Shown one piece after another: positions 1 through 7,569 of a stretch of DNA of 10,207 nt. The notes below the pieces were generated by a model. That model did not search any database. It had not been told where the DNA came from and was given only the letters and a program-made list of their open reading frames with translations. The stretch is from NCBI GenBank assembly GCA_007121115.1, contig SKMI01000236.1, forward strand, positions 1 to 10,207, in the 5' to 3' direction. The DNA is from Paracoccaceae bacterium. GTDB taxonomy: Bacteria > Pseudomonadota > Alphaproteobacteria > Rhodobacterales > Rhodobacteraceae. Each line of letters begins with the position of its first letter. The stretch's first letter is position 1. The position numbers and the translations under genes were made by a program.

Positions 1-556
<556 letters not shown>

Positions 557-591
557 CGCTGTCCCCCCTGTCGTTGTTCCGCGCCCCGTTG

Positions 592-2181
592 TCAGGCGAC
601 TTTCTGCGCCTGCGCCGCGCGCATCCAGTTGTCCAGCGCCGCCACCTGCGCGGGCTCCAGCCGCAGGCCCAGCTTGGTGCGCCGCCAGACCACATCCTCG
701 GCCGTGCGCGCGAATTCATGCGTCATCAGCCAGCGCACCTCGGCCTCGGTCAGGGTGGCGCCGAAGTCCTGGCCCAGATCGGCGGCGCTCTGCGCGCCGC
801 CCAGCACAGCGCGCGCCTCCAGCCCATAGGCGCGGACCAGCCGCTTCGCCCAGAACTCGGTCAGGAACGGGTAATCGCGGATGAGACCCGCCACCAGCGC
901 CGGGCCGCCGTCATGGTGGAAATTGCCGCCCGGCAGCGGCGCCCCTGCGGTCCACGGCCCCAGCGGCGGGCGGACCACGGTGCGGATCTTCTCCATCGCG
1001 GCCTCGGCCAGACGGCGGTAGGTGGTGATCTTGCCGCCAAAGACGTTCAGCACCGGCGCGCCCGCGCTGCGGTCGATCTTGAGCGTGTAGTCGCGGGTGG
1101 CGGCGGTGGCGGAACTGGCGCCGTCATCATAGAGCGGGCGGACGCCCGAGAAGCTCCAGACCACATCGTCGCGGGTCACCGGTTCCTTGAAATACTGGCT
1201 GGCGAAGTTGCAAAGGTAGTCGCGTTCATCGTCGGTGCAGACCGGGGAATGGTCGGCGTCATCGTGTTCGGCGTCGGTGGTGCCGATCAGGGTGAAATCC
1301 TGCTCATAGGGGATGGCGAAGATGATCCGCCCGTCAGTGCCCTGGAAAAAATAGCATTTTTCGTGGTCGTAAAGCTTGCGGGTGACAATATGACTGCCGC
1401 GCACCAGCCGTACCTTCTCGCGGCTGTTGAGCCGCAGGCGCCCGTGGATCAGATCGCCCACCCATGGGCCGGTGGCGTTGACCAGCATCCTGGCGCGCAG
1501 GGTGCGGGTTTCGCCGTCCTGCGCGACGCTCACGTGCCAGATGCCGTCCTCGACCGCGGCCGAGGTCACCTCGGCCCGCGTGTGGATCGCCGCGCCGCGG
1601 ATGGCGGCATCACGGGCGTTCAGCGCGACCAGCCGCGAATCCTCGACCCAGCAGTCGGAGTATTCGTAGGCGGTTTCGAACTTGTCATCGAGCGGCGCGC
1701 CCTCGGTCCTGCGGCGCAGGAAGATGCTGGACGTGCCGGGCAGAATCTTGCGCCCGCCCATATGGTCATACATGAACAGCCCCAGCCGGATCAGCCAGGC
1801 CGGGCGGCGCCCCTTCATCCACGGCATGGTCAGGCCCAGGAGCTTCGATGTCGGCGTGTCGCTTTCGAACCGCATGTCGCGGTGATAGGGCAGCACGAAG
1901 CGCATGGGCCACGAGATATGGGGCATGGCGCGCAGCAGCACCTCGCGTTCCACCAGCGCCTCGCGCACCAGCCGGAATTCGAAATACTCCAGATACCTCA
2001 ACCCGCCATGAAACAGCTTTGTCGAGGCCGAGGAGGTCGCGCCCGCCAGATCGCCCTTTTCGCACAGCACCACCGAAAGCCCCCGCCCGGCGGCATCCCG
2101 CGCGATCCCGCAGCCGTTGATGCCCCCGCCGACGATCAGCAGGTCGTGGATGGGCGGGGCGGCGGTTTCGGGGTCATTCAT
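592..2181 (-). CDS. glpD: Aerobic glycerol-3-phosphate dehydrogenase
   Basis: FAD-dependent, membrane-associated enzyme that oxidises glycerol-3-phosphate to dihydroxyacetone phosphate and passes electrons to quinone. The 529 residues begin with a dinucleotide-binding fold, DLLIVGGGINGCG (residues 13-25), ending its second strand in a glutamate (E41). STKLFHGGLRYLE follows at about 53-65, the GlpD/DAO signature. Later come VNATGPWVGDL in the middle and the C-terminal RRTKLGL (about 500-506), all typical of GlpD. The length is slightly above the roughly 500 residues of the E. coli enzyme. No strong Shine-Dalgarno sequence is visible before the ATG at 2181, only a weak GGACC, but the FAD motif sits at the expected distance from this start. 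glpK follows 35 nt downstream. A 6-bp inverted repeat (2202-2207/2221-2226) lies just upstream and could be a regulator site, which is inference. No glpR or transporter gene is visible. Confidence 0.96.
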   Translation of the reverse strand: MNDPETAAPPIHDLLIVGGGINGCGIARDAAGRGLSVVLCEKGDLAGATSSASTKLFHGGLRYLEYFEFRLVREALVEREVLLRAMPHISWPMRFVLPYHRDMRFESDTPTSKLLGLTMPWMKGRRPAWLIRLGLFMYDHMGGRKILPGTSSIFLRRRTEGAPLDDKFETAYEYSDCWVEDSRLVALNARDAAIRGAAIHTRAEVTSAAVEDGIWHVSVAQDGETRTLRARMLVNATGPWVGDLIHGRLRLNSREKVRLVRGSHIVTRKLYDHEKCYFFQGTDGRIIFAIPYEQDFTLIGTTDAEHDDADHSPVCTDDERDYLCNFASQYFKEPVTRDDVVWSFSGVRPLYDDGASSATAATRDYTLKIDRSAGAPVLNVFGGKITTYRRLAEAAMEKIRTVVRPPLGPWTAGAPLPGGNFHHDGGPALVAGLIRDYPFLTEFWAKRLVRAYGLEARAVLGGAQSAADLGQDFGATLTEAEVRWLMTHEFARTAEDVVWRRTKLGLRLEPAQVAALDNWMRAAQAQKVA

Positions 2182-2201
2182 GCGGGTCCGGGTCCGTTGG
2201 T

Positions 2202-2226
2202 GTTGGGCAAGTATTCCCGTCCCAAC
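2202..2226. promoter_or_regulatory. Inverted repeat just upstream of glpD, possible operator
   Basis: GTTGGG (2202-2207) and CCCAAC (2221-2226) are perfect complements separated by 13 nt, 21-45 bases upstream of the glpD start codon. A repressor-type site, for example for a GlpR/DeoR-family regulator, would be expected around here, but the sequence alone does not prove one. It could equally be a weak 5' leader hairpin or chance. Confidence 0.25.
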
Positions 2227-2264
2227 TTAGCAGACTACCCCGGCACGACAACAACCCTGCGCGT

Positions 2265-2290
2265 CACGCAATAAATGCCCCGATTGCGTG
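2265..2290. terminator. Inverted repeat after suhB: possible terminator or glp operator
   Basis: CACGCAAT (2265-2272) and ATTGCGTG (2283-2290) form a perfect 8-bp inverted repeat with a 10-nt spacer. It lies 24-49 bases past the suhB stop on the minus strand and about 85-110 bases upstream of glpD. As RNA it is a stable stem, but no run of U follows on the minus strand, so a classic intrinsic terminator is not shown. The dyad symmetry would also fit a binding site controlling glpDK. Confidence 0.35.
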
Positions 2291-2313
2291 CTGACTTTTC
2301 GACCGCAGCCCCC

Positions 2314-3105
2314 TCAGCGCGGGGCGCGCAGCGCCTTGGCCAGCGGATCGAAGATCTTGGCGTTGGCCGCGATCAGCGCGCCCGACTCAAGCGGGTTGTC
2401 GCCCTCGCGCAGTCCGCCGACCATGCCGCCCGCCTCCTGCACCAGCAAGAGCCCGGCGGCGATATCCCAGGCGTTCAATTCGCGCTCCCAGTAGCCATCG
2501 AGCCGCCCGGCGGCGACATAGGCCAGATCCAGCGCCGCCGCGCCCCAGCGGCGCACCCCCGCGCAGGCGGGCATCAGCGTGGCCAGATCCTGCAGCATGG
2601 CGGGGAGGGTGGTCTTGGAGGCAAACGGCACCCCGGTGGCAAAGATGCACTCGATCATCCTGTGCCGGTCCGAGACTCGCAGCCGCTGGTCGTTCATGAA
2701 CGCACCAAGCCCCTTTTCGGCGACGAACAACTCGTCCTTGGCCGGGTCATAGACCACGGCCGAGACCACGCGGCCCTTGTGCTCCAGCGCGATCGAAATC
2801 GCCCAGTGCGGCAGCCCGTGCAGGAAATTGGTGGTCCCATCCAGCGGATCGACGATCCAGCGCCGGGTGGGATCGGTGCCCTGGACGGCGTCCGATTCCT
2901 CGGCCAGCCAGCCGTAGGTCGGGCGGCCGTTGGTCAGTTCCTCGCGGATGATCTTCTCGGCGGCGATATCGGCGCGGCTGACGAAATCGCCCGCCGCCTT
3001 GGACGAGACCTGAAGGTTCTCGACCTCGCGGAAGTCCTTGACCAGCGTGCGCGCGGCCTTGCGCGCGGCCTTGATCATCAGGTTGAGGTTTGCACTGCCC
3101 TGCAT
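2314..3105 (-). CDS. suhB: Inositol-1-monophosphatase family protein (SuhB-like)
   Basis: Mg2+-dependent phosphatase of the IMPase/FIG superfamily, cytoplasmic. Family members hydrolyse inositol-1-phosphate and related sugar phosphates, and SuhB of E. coli also acts with rRNA antitermination complexes. The 263-residue length is normal. Metal-site motifs are intact: WLAEESD (66-72, with E69/E70), WIVDPLDGTTNF (83-94, with D86 and D89) and NAWDIAAG (211-218, with D214). The open frame continues far upstream, but ATG 3105 is chosen because AGGAG stands 9 bases before it (in CAACAGGAGCC) and the protein then begins like its family. A TATAGC hexamer (revcomp of 3137-3142) could be the -10 box, though no good -35 is visible. 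It is divergent from pfkB across 132 bp. The exact substrate cannot be read from the sequence; other IMPase-fold phosphatases (CysQ, HisN) are less likely. Confidence 0.93.
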   Translation of the reverse strand: MQGSANLNLMIKAARKAARTLVKDFREVENLQVSSKAAGDFVSRADIAAEKIIREELTNGRPTYGWLAEESDAVQGTDPTRRWIVDPLDGTTNFLHGLPHWAISIALEHKGRVVSAVVYDPAKDELFVAEKGLGAFMNDQRLRVSDRHRMIECIFATGVPFASKTTLPAMLQDLATLMPACAGVRRWGAAALDLAYVAAGRLDGYWERELNAWDIAAGLLLVQEAGGMVGGLREGDNPLESGALIAANAKIFDPLAKALRAPR

Positions 3106-3175
3106 CGGATCGTGGCTCCTGTTGCTGCCGGCGCAGGCTATACGCGCAGGCCCGGCGAAAGGAAAGGGCCGCACG

Positions 3176-3195
3176 CTTGCCGTTTGCGGGGCAAG
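3176..3195. promoter_or_regulatory. Small inverted repeat in the suhB/pfkB divergent spacer
   Basis: CTTGCC (3176-3181) and GGCAAG (3190-3195) are complementary with an 8-nt gap, in the 132-bp spacer between divergent suhB and pfkB, 43-62 bases before the pfkB start. The position would suit an operator, or the upstream half could overlap a TTGCCG -35-like element. With 6-bp arms in GC-rich DNA, chance is a real alternative. Confidence 0.2.
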
Positions 3196-3237
3196 GTGAC
3201 AGATTTGCGAGATGTGCCCACAGCCCAGGACCCCCGC

Positions 3238-4218
3238 ATGACCCCGATCCTGACCGTGACCCTGAACCCCGCGCTGGACCAGACCGCGCAGTGCCCGGTG
3301 GTGGAACCCGGGCGCAAGCTGCGCCTGTCCGGCCTGACGGTCGAGGCCGGTGGCGGCGGGGTCAATGTCAGCCGCGCGATCGCCATTCTGGGCGGGGCGT
3401 CGCGGGCGCTGGTGGCCTGGGGCGGGGCCACGGGCGCCCGCCACCGCAAGCTGCTGGAAGCCGAGATCGGCGATCTGATCGCCCTCGATCTGGAGGGCGA
3501 GACGCGCGAAAGCCTGACCGTGAACGATGACGGCGACCAGCAGTTCCGCTTTGTCCTGCCCGGCCCGGACTGGTCGCCGGATCTGGAGGACCGCGCGCTT
3601 GACGCCATCACCGAGGCCGCCGGGGACCGCGCGCTGGTGGTCCTGAGCGGCAGCCAACCGCCCGGTGTCGGTGCGGATTTTCCGGCCCGGCTGGCGCGAC
3701 GGCTGGGAGATGCGGGGCGGCTGGTGGTCGACACCTCGGGCGCGGCGCTCGAGTCGCTCGTGCGCAAACCGTCCTCCGGCGCCGCGCCCTGGGTACTGCG
3801 GTTGGATCAGGCGGATGCCGACGCCATGGCGGGGCAGGTGCTGGACACGGCGCAGGCCTCCGGCACCTTTGCGCAGGGTCTCGTCTCGAAGGGCGTTGCC
3901 GATGTGGTGATCCTGGCGCGCGGGTCCGACGGGACCGTGCTGGCCCAGCGCGACGCCGTGCTGCATTGCCGCCCGCCGCAGGTGCAGGTGGCCAGCAAGG
4001 TCGGCGCGGGGGACAGTTTCACTGGCGCGCTGGTGCTGGCGCTGGCGCGGGACGAGGGGATGGAGGCCGCGCTCGCCTTCGGCACGGCGGCGGCGGCGGG
4101 GGCGGTGATGACGGACGGCAGCGCGCTTTGCCGCGCGCAGGATGTGGCGCGCCTGCGCCCCGATTGTGTGGTGCGCAGGCTCGATCCGCCCTCCGCCCCG
4201 TCATCTGCGCGCGCTTGA
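3238..4218 (+). CDS. pfkB: 6-phosphofructokinase of PfkB (Pfk-2) type / 1-phosphofructokinase family hexose kinase
   Basis: ATP-dependent sugar-phosphate kinase of the ribokinase superfamily, most likely making fructose-1,6-bisphosphate from fructose-6-phosphate in the cytoplasm. The 326 residues follow E. coli Pfk-2 closely: TLNPALDQT (8-16), EAGGGGVNVSRAIAILGG (36-53), GGATG (62-66), QFRFVLPGP (102-110), LSGSQPPGV (136-144) and VGAGDSFTGA (255-264) with catalytic base D259. The end, GSALCRAQDVARL, resembles the Pfk-2 C-terminus. The ATG at 3238 has AGGA (3227-3230) seven bases upstream. Odd point: the KPNxxE stretch (NXXE motif, metal/phosphate contacts) reads RLDQAD (188-193). The gene runs 31 nt ahead of trkH, suggesting one transcript. 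Automatic annotation may call it 1-phosphofructokinase (FruK) or tagatose-6-phosphate kinase; no fru PTS gene lies beside it, which favours PfkB. Confidence 0.88.
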   Translation: MTPILTVTLNPALDQTAQCPVVEPGRKLRLSGLTVEAGGGGVNVSRAIAILGGASRALVAWGGATGARHRKLLEAEIGDLIALDLEGETRESLTVNDDGDQQFRFVLPGPDWSPDLEDRALDAITEAAGDRALVVLSGSQPPGVGADFPARLARRLGDAGRLVVDTSGAALESLVRKPSSGAAPWVLRLDQADADAMAGQVLDTAQASGTFAQGLVSKGVADVVILARGSDGTVLAQRDAVLHCRPPQVQVASKVGAGDSFTGALVLALARDEGMEAALAFGTAAAAGAVMTDGSALCRAQDVARLRPDCVVRRLDPPSAPSSARA

Positions 4219-4249
4219 CAGCCCTCGGGGCAGGCCGCAAGCCTCTGCC

Positions 4250-5698
4250 ATGATCGACCTGCGCCCCGTTGCTCGAATCCTTGGCCTGCTGACGGCGGCG
4301 CTGGGCGTGCTGATGCTGCTGCCCGCCTTCGTGGACTGGACGAACGGCAATGACAATGCCGCCGTGTTCCTGACCTCGGCGGTGCTGACCGGGCTGGCGG
4401 GCGGGCTGACGGCGCTTGCCACGCGCGGGCAGGATATGCGTGGGCTGTCCACGCGCCAGGCCTTCGTGCTGACGGTGGGGACCTGGGCGGTGATGCCTCT
4501 CTTCGGCGCGCTGCCCTTCCTGCTGGCGGGTCTGCCCGGCGGCTGGACGCATGCGTTCTTCGAGGCGATGTCCGGCGTGACCACCACCGGCACCACCGTT
4601 TACAGCGGGCTCGATGACATGGCGCCGGGGTTGCTTTTGTGGCGGTCGCTGCTGCAATGGCTGGGGGGGCTGGGGATCATCGTGGTGGCGCTGGTCTTCC
4701 TGCCGGTGATGAAGGTGGGCGGGATGCAGTATTTCCGCACCGAAGCCTTCGACACCATGGGCAAGGTGATGCCGCGCGCGGTGGATATCTCCAAGGCACT
4801 GCTGCAGACCTATCTGATCCTGACGGCGGTGGCGGCGATGGTCTACATGGCGCTGGGGATGGGCGGGTTCGACGCGGTGAACCACGCCATGACCACCATC
4901 GCCACAGGCGGGTTTTCGACCTCGGACGAGTCCTTTGCCAAGTTCGGCCCGGCGGCGCAATACGCGGGCGGCGCACTGATGGTGCTCGCCGGGTTGCCCT
5001 TCATCCGCTACGTGCAACTGGTCAATGGCGGGGTGCGGCCCTTGTGGCAGGACGTGCAGGTGCGCGCCTTCCTGCGCTGGACGGTCTATGCCGTGGGGGC
5101 GGTCGTGGCCTACCGGCTGGTCCGGGCCGAGGCGCCGGTCGAGGTGGTGCTGCGCGAGAGCTTCTTCAACGTGGTCTCGCTGTTCACCGGCACCGGGTAC
5201 GGGACCGCGGATGTGCCGTCCTGGGGCGACTTTCCGCTCCTGGTGGTGATGGTGGTGGGGTTCGTGGGGGCCTGCACCGCCTCGACCGGCTGTTCGCTCA
5301 AGGTGTTCCGCTATCTGGTCCTGTTCGAGGCGCTGCGGGTCCGGGTGGTGCAGTTGCGCCATCCCAGCAGCGTGGTGCTGATGCGGCTGGGCGGCAAGCC
5401 GCTGGACGACGAGGTTGTGCGCTCGGTGATCGTGCTGTTCTCGGCCTTCATCGCCGGGTATCTGGCTCTGGCGGTGCTGCTGGGGTTGACCGGGCTGGAG
5501 CCGCGCACCGCGCTCACCGCCGCCTGGACCGCGATCTGCAACATCGGCCCGGCCTTCGGTCCCGAGGTCGGCCCCACCGGCGCGGTGGACGGCTTTCCGG
5601 AGGCCGCCAAGTGGCTGATGATTGCGGGCATGTTCATGGGGCGGCTGGAACTGGTGGCGGTGCTGGTGCTGCTGCTGCCGCGCTTCTGGCGGGATTGA
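4250..5698 (+). CDS. trkH: Trk-type potassium uptake protein TrkH
   Basis: Integral inner-membrane K+ translocating subunit. It normally works with the cytoplasmic regulator TrkA, which is not in this window. The 482-residue protein is strongly hydrophobic throughout and has the four-fold membrane/pore-loop plan. The pore loops with selectivity-filter glycines are visible at AMSGVTTTGTTV (106-117), AMTTIATGGFST (213-224), SLFTGTGYGTAD (310-321) and AICNIGPAFGPEVG (428-441). LLQWLGGLGIIV (134-145) and CTASTGCSLKVFRYL (342-356) are typical. GRLE (464-467), with the conserved pore arginine R465 of domain four, is intact. Length agrees with E. coli TrkH (483). Start ATG 4250 has only a weak GGGGCAGG upstream. 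It follows pfkB by 31 nt and is probably co-transcribed; the link to sugar metabolism is not obvious. It faces the amidase gene convergently. Confidence 0.95.
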   Translation: MIDLRPVARILGLLTAALGVLMLLPAFVDWTNGNDNAAVFLTSAVLTGLAGGLTALATRGQDMRGLSTRQAFVLTVGTWAVMPLFGALPFLLAGLPGGWTHAFFEAMSGVTTTGTTVYSGLDDMAPGLLLWRSLLQWLGGLGIIVVALVFLPVMKVGGMQYFRTEAFDTMGKVMPRAVDISKALLQTYLILTAVAAMVYMALGMGGFDAVNHAMTTIATGGFSTSDESFAKFGPAAQYAGGALMVLAGLPFIRYVQLVNGGVRPLWQDVQVRAFLRWTVYAVGAVVAYRLVRAEAPVEVVLRESFFNVVSLFTGTGYGTADVPSWGDFPLLVVMVVGFVGACTASTGCSLKVFRYLVLFEALRVRVVQLRHPSSVVLMRLGGKPLDDEVVRSVIVLFSAFIAGYLALAVLLGLTGLEPRTALTAAWTAICNIGPAFGPEVGPTGAVDGFPEAAKWLMIAGMFMGRLELVAVLVLLLPRFWRD

Positions 5699-5750
5699 GG
5701 CTGAAGCCCAGTGCGGCCCAAACGTGTCGTTTTCTGGCTGAAGGGGCAGA

Positions 5751-5821
5751 AGCGCCCTCGGGCCGCGCCCGCCCACCCTCCCCGCACGCCCCGAGGGCGC
5801 TGCGCCTGCTGGCGCAGGCGC
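5751..5821. terminator. Tandem hairpins between convergent trkH and amidase genes (composite element, copy A)
   Basis: Two hairpins lie back to back. The first has 12-bp perfect arms, AGCGCCCTCGGG (5751-5762) and CCCGAGGGCGCT (5790-5801), with a 27-nt loop. The second has 7-bp arms GCGCCTG (5802-5808) and CAGGCGC (5815-5821). TGGGGGATATACTTTTGAG follows at 5822-5840. The site is 52 nt past the trkH stop and about 120 nt past the amidase stop, so it may terminate trkH or both. The run after the stem is only moderately T-rich (CTTTT at 5833-5837). A matching arrangement recurs at 9466-9522. Confidence 0.55.
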
Positions 5822-5901
5822 TGGGGGATATACTTTTGAGCCGTGGTGCGCCCTTCACCCGGCGCTCGTGCGCCTTGCCGCGTTGCGGTTTGCCTATCCT
5901 T

Positions 5902-5916
5902 CTGCGCGACGCGCAG
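5902..5916. terminator. Compact hairpin just past the amidase gene
   Basis: CTGCGCG (5902-5908) and CGCGCAG (5910-5916) are perfectly complementary around a single central base; as RNA this gives a five-pair stem with a CGACG-type loop. It begins 24 bases beyond the amidase stop on the minus strand, the right place for a 3' end signal. No U tract follows, so termination is inferred from position only. Confidence 0.35.
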
Positions 5917-5940
5917 CGCGGGGGCTTGCTTTCGGTTGGT

Positions 5941-6654
5941 TCAGTCATGGCCCTGTTGCGATTCGCTTGCCGCCAGCACCGCAGCGGCCATGGCACGGTC
6001 GGCATCGGTCACGCATGGCGCTGCGGCATGCGCCTGCGGCTGGAACCGGGCACGGAAGGCGACGAGGCGCTCGGCTTCCGGGGCCGCGGGGTAGCCGATG
6101 GCATCGAGAGTGCGTGCGAAATCTCCGACCGGTCTCGGCGCAGCCTCGCCGGGCCAGAGCGCCAGCCCGCCGCGCGCCAGCCCCCGCCAGTCGAAGCGCG
6201 GGCCGGGGTCATGCTTGCGCCCCGGGGCCATGTCCGAATGGCCGATCACCCCGGCAGGCGGGATGCCCCAGCGCGCCAGCACGCCATTCAACAGTGCCTC
6301 CAGTCGCTGCATCTGCGGTGCGGGGAAGGGTCGGTCGCCGGGGTTTTCCAGCTCGATCCCGATGGAGCGCGAATTCACATCCGCCCGGCCCCGCCAGCCG
6401 CCCGCGCCTGCGTGCCAGGCGCGCATTTCCTCGGACACCAACTGCCACAGCCGCCCGTCCGCGCCGATCAGGTAATGCGCCGAGACCGCGGCCGCCGGGT
6501 CGCACAGCCGCTCAAGCGCCGCCTGCGCGCTGCGCATCCCCGTGTAGTGAAGCACCACCAGTTCGGGGCGCAGCCCGCCCCGGCGCGGCCCGAAATTGGG
6601 CGAGGGGTGCCAGAGCGGGCCAGAGCCATCGCGGACGCTTCCTGTGCTCATCAC
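5941..6654 (-). CDS. N-acetylmuramoyl-L-alanine amidase, AmpD/AmiD type
   Basis: Zinc amidase (Amidase_2 fold) that cuts the bond between N-acetylmuramic (or anhydromuramic) acid and L-alanine in peptidoglycan or its recycled fragments. Key residues are present: LHYT with H36, IGIELEN with E101, and GHSDMAPGRKHDPG (138-151) with zinc ligands H139 and D149 and K147 as in AmpD. After about residue 170 a tail with FARTLDAIGYPA and LVAFRARFQP resembles the C-terminal peptidoglycan-binding-like region of AmiD. There is no signal peptide or lipobox, so a cytoplasmic recycling role like AmpD is likelier than a periplasmic one. The start is GTG 6654 or ATG 6651 (adjacent codons); neither has a strong ribosome site, and residue numbers here count from the GTG. 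It follows the lipoprotein gene by 37 nt on the same strand. The choice between ampD and amiD is not settled, so no symbol is given. Confidence 0.9.
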   Translation of the reverse strand: MMSTGSVRDGSGPLWHPSPNFGPRRGGLRPELVVLHYTGMRSAQAALERLCDPAAAVSAHYLIGADGRLWQLVSEEMRAWHAGAGGWRGRADVNSRSIGIELENPGDRPFPAPQMQRLEALLNGVLARWGIPPAGVIGHSDMAPGRKHDPGPRFDWRGLARGGLALWPGEAAPRPVGDFARTLDAIGYPAAPEAERLVAFRARFQPQAHAAAPCVTDADRAMAAAVLAASESQQGHD

Positions 6655-6691
6655 GCAAGCCCCGCAGCGAGTGACGGATCAGTGGTCGGGG

Positions 6692-7552
6692 TCAGTCGCC
6701 CATGTCCGGCGGCGGAAGCTGCGCAGCCCGCGCGGCCTGCCGGAACGGTTCCGGGTCCCACCAGCAGGCAAAGCCGTCGCCGTCCGGGTCCAGGTGGTTG
6801 GGGTCGCGCTCGGGGCCGCCGGCGGCCAGAAACGCCTCCTGCGCCTCGTCCTGCGTTCGGTATTGCGCGCAGGCACGTTCGAACCGGCGCCAGCGCAGCG
6901 GGTTGGAGCGGTTATACCGCTGCTCGCCGACATTGTGCCGCGTGGACAGTGCATAGGCGAAGAGGTTCGGTCCGCTGGCCCCCTGCGGCACCGAGTCCAC
7001 CTGCACCTGCGGGACAAAGTCACGTTCGACCACGCGGTTCTGTTGCGGGGTGCCGAAGGGCGCCGGGGTGAAGCCCTGATCGCTGACGGGTGCCGCCTCG
7101 CCGCCGCCGCTTCCCCCGCTGCCGGGCGCGGCGGAGGGGGCCAGCGCGCTGAGCGGCGCGCCTGCGGCCTGCTGCTGTTGCGGCTGGGTCTGTGCCTGCT
7201 GCTGCGGGGTGGAGGCTTGGGGGGATGTCCCACCCGAACCCGCGCCGGGGCGCAGCGCGGCCACGGCTTCGGCGCCGATACTGCCCTGACCGCCCTGCGC
7301 CGAGGCGCTGCCGGACTGGCCCGGCGTGCCCTGCATCACCGGGTTCTGGGCGTGGGTTGCCTGCTGGCGCACCTGCTGGGCGCGGATGCGCGACAGCTCT
7401 TCCTGCGCACGCAGATAGGCGTGATAATCGCCGAAACCCACGCCCCGCGCCTGCGACGCGGTGGTGGTGTTGGAATAAGGGGGCTGCGGATCGCACGCCG
7501 CCAGCGCCAGCACGGCCGTCAGCGCCCCTGCCACAGTCTTGAAGTGTCGCAT
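6692..7552 (-). CDS. Excalibur-domain lipoprotein, function unknown
   Basis: Predicted 286-residue lipoprotein. MRHFKTVAGALTAVLALAAC is a classic type II signal peptide with lipobox LAAC (17-20), so C20 would be lipidated. The next residue is Asp, which in E. coli favours staying in the inner membrane. A long Gly/Ser/Gln/Ala/Pro-rich linker follows (about 65-170, including QQQAQTQPQQQQ at 117-128). The conserved C-terminal part (about 196-270) carries RACAQYRTQDEAQEAF and LDPDGDGFAC. C228, D255, D257, D259 and C263 match the Excalibur calcium-binding pattern with its pair of cysteines. The open frame extends upstream to 7651, inside gatA, but ATG 7552 is chosen because it starts the signal peptide and has GAGCAGG 8 bases upstream. 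It lies 52 nt after gatA and 37 nt before the amidase. Its role is unknown; an envelope function is inference. Confidence 0.85.
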   Translation of the reverse strand: MRHFKTVAGALTAVLALAACDPQPPYSNTTTASQARGVGFGDYHAYLRAQEELSRIRAQQVRQQATHAQNPVMQGTPGQSGSASAQGGQGSIGAEAVAALRPGAGSGGTSPQASTPQQQAQTQPQQQQAAGAPLSALAPSAAPGSGGSGGGEAAPVSDQGFTPAPFGTPQQNRVVERDFVPQVQVDSVPQGASGPNLFAYALSTRHNVGEQRYNRSNPLRWRRFERACAQYRTQDEAQEAFLAAGGPERDPNHLDPDGDGFACWWDPEPFRQAARAAQLPPPDMGD

Positions 7553-7569
7553 GTCCTGAACCTGCTCCG

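Noticed and set aside
2275..3237. Long N-terminal extension of the pfkB frame across suhB
   Set aside because: It is antisense to suhB; the Pfk-2-like sequence starts exactly at ATG 3238 with AGGA upstream.
3106..3966. Long N-terminal extension of the suhB frame into pfkB
   Set aside because: The extension is antisense to pfkB and of shadow composition. The SuhB family start and an AGGAG ribosome site place the real start at 3105.
4083..4104. GCG-repeat-like run near the end of pfkB
   Set aside because: It encodes an Ala/Gly-rich helix (AAAAGAV) common at this place in the family, so it is a coding effect rather than a microsatellite.
4019..5776. 585-codon open frame on the minus strand opposite trkH
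   Set aside because: Extremely rich in His, Gln, Arg and Pro, as expected from reading a membrane-protein gene backwards; trkH is well supported on the plus strand.
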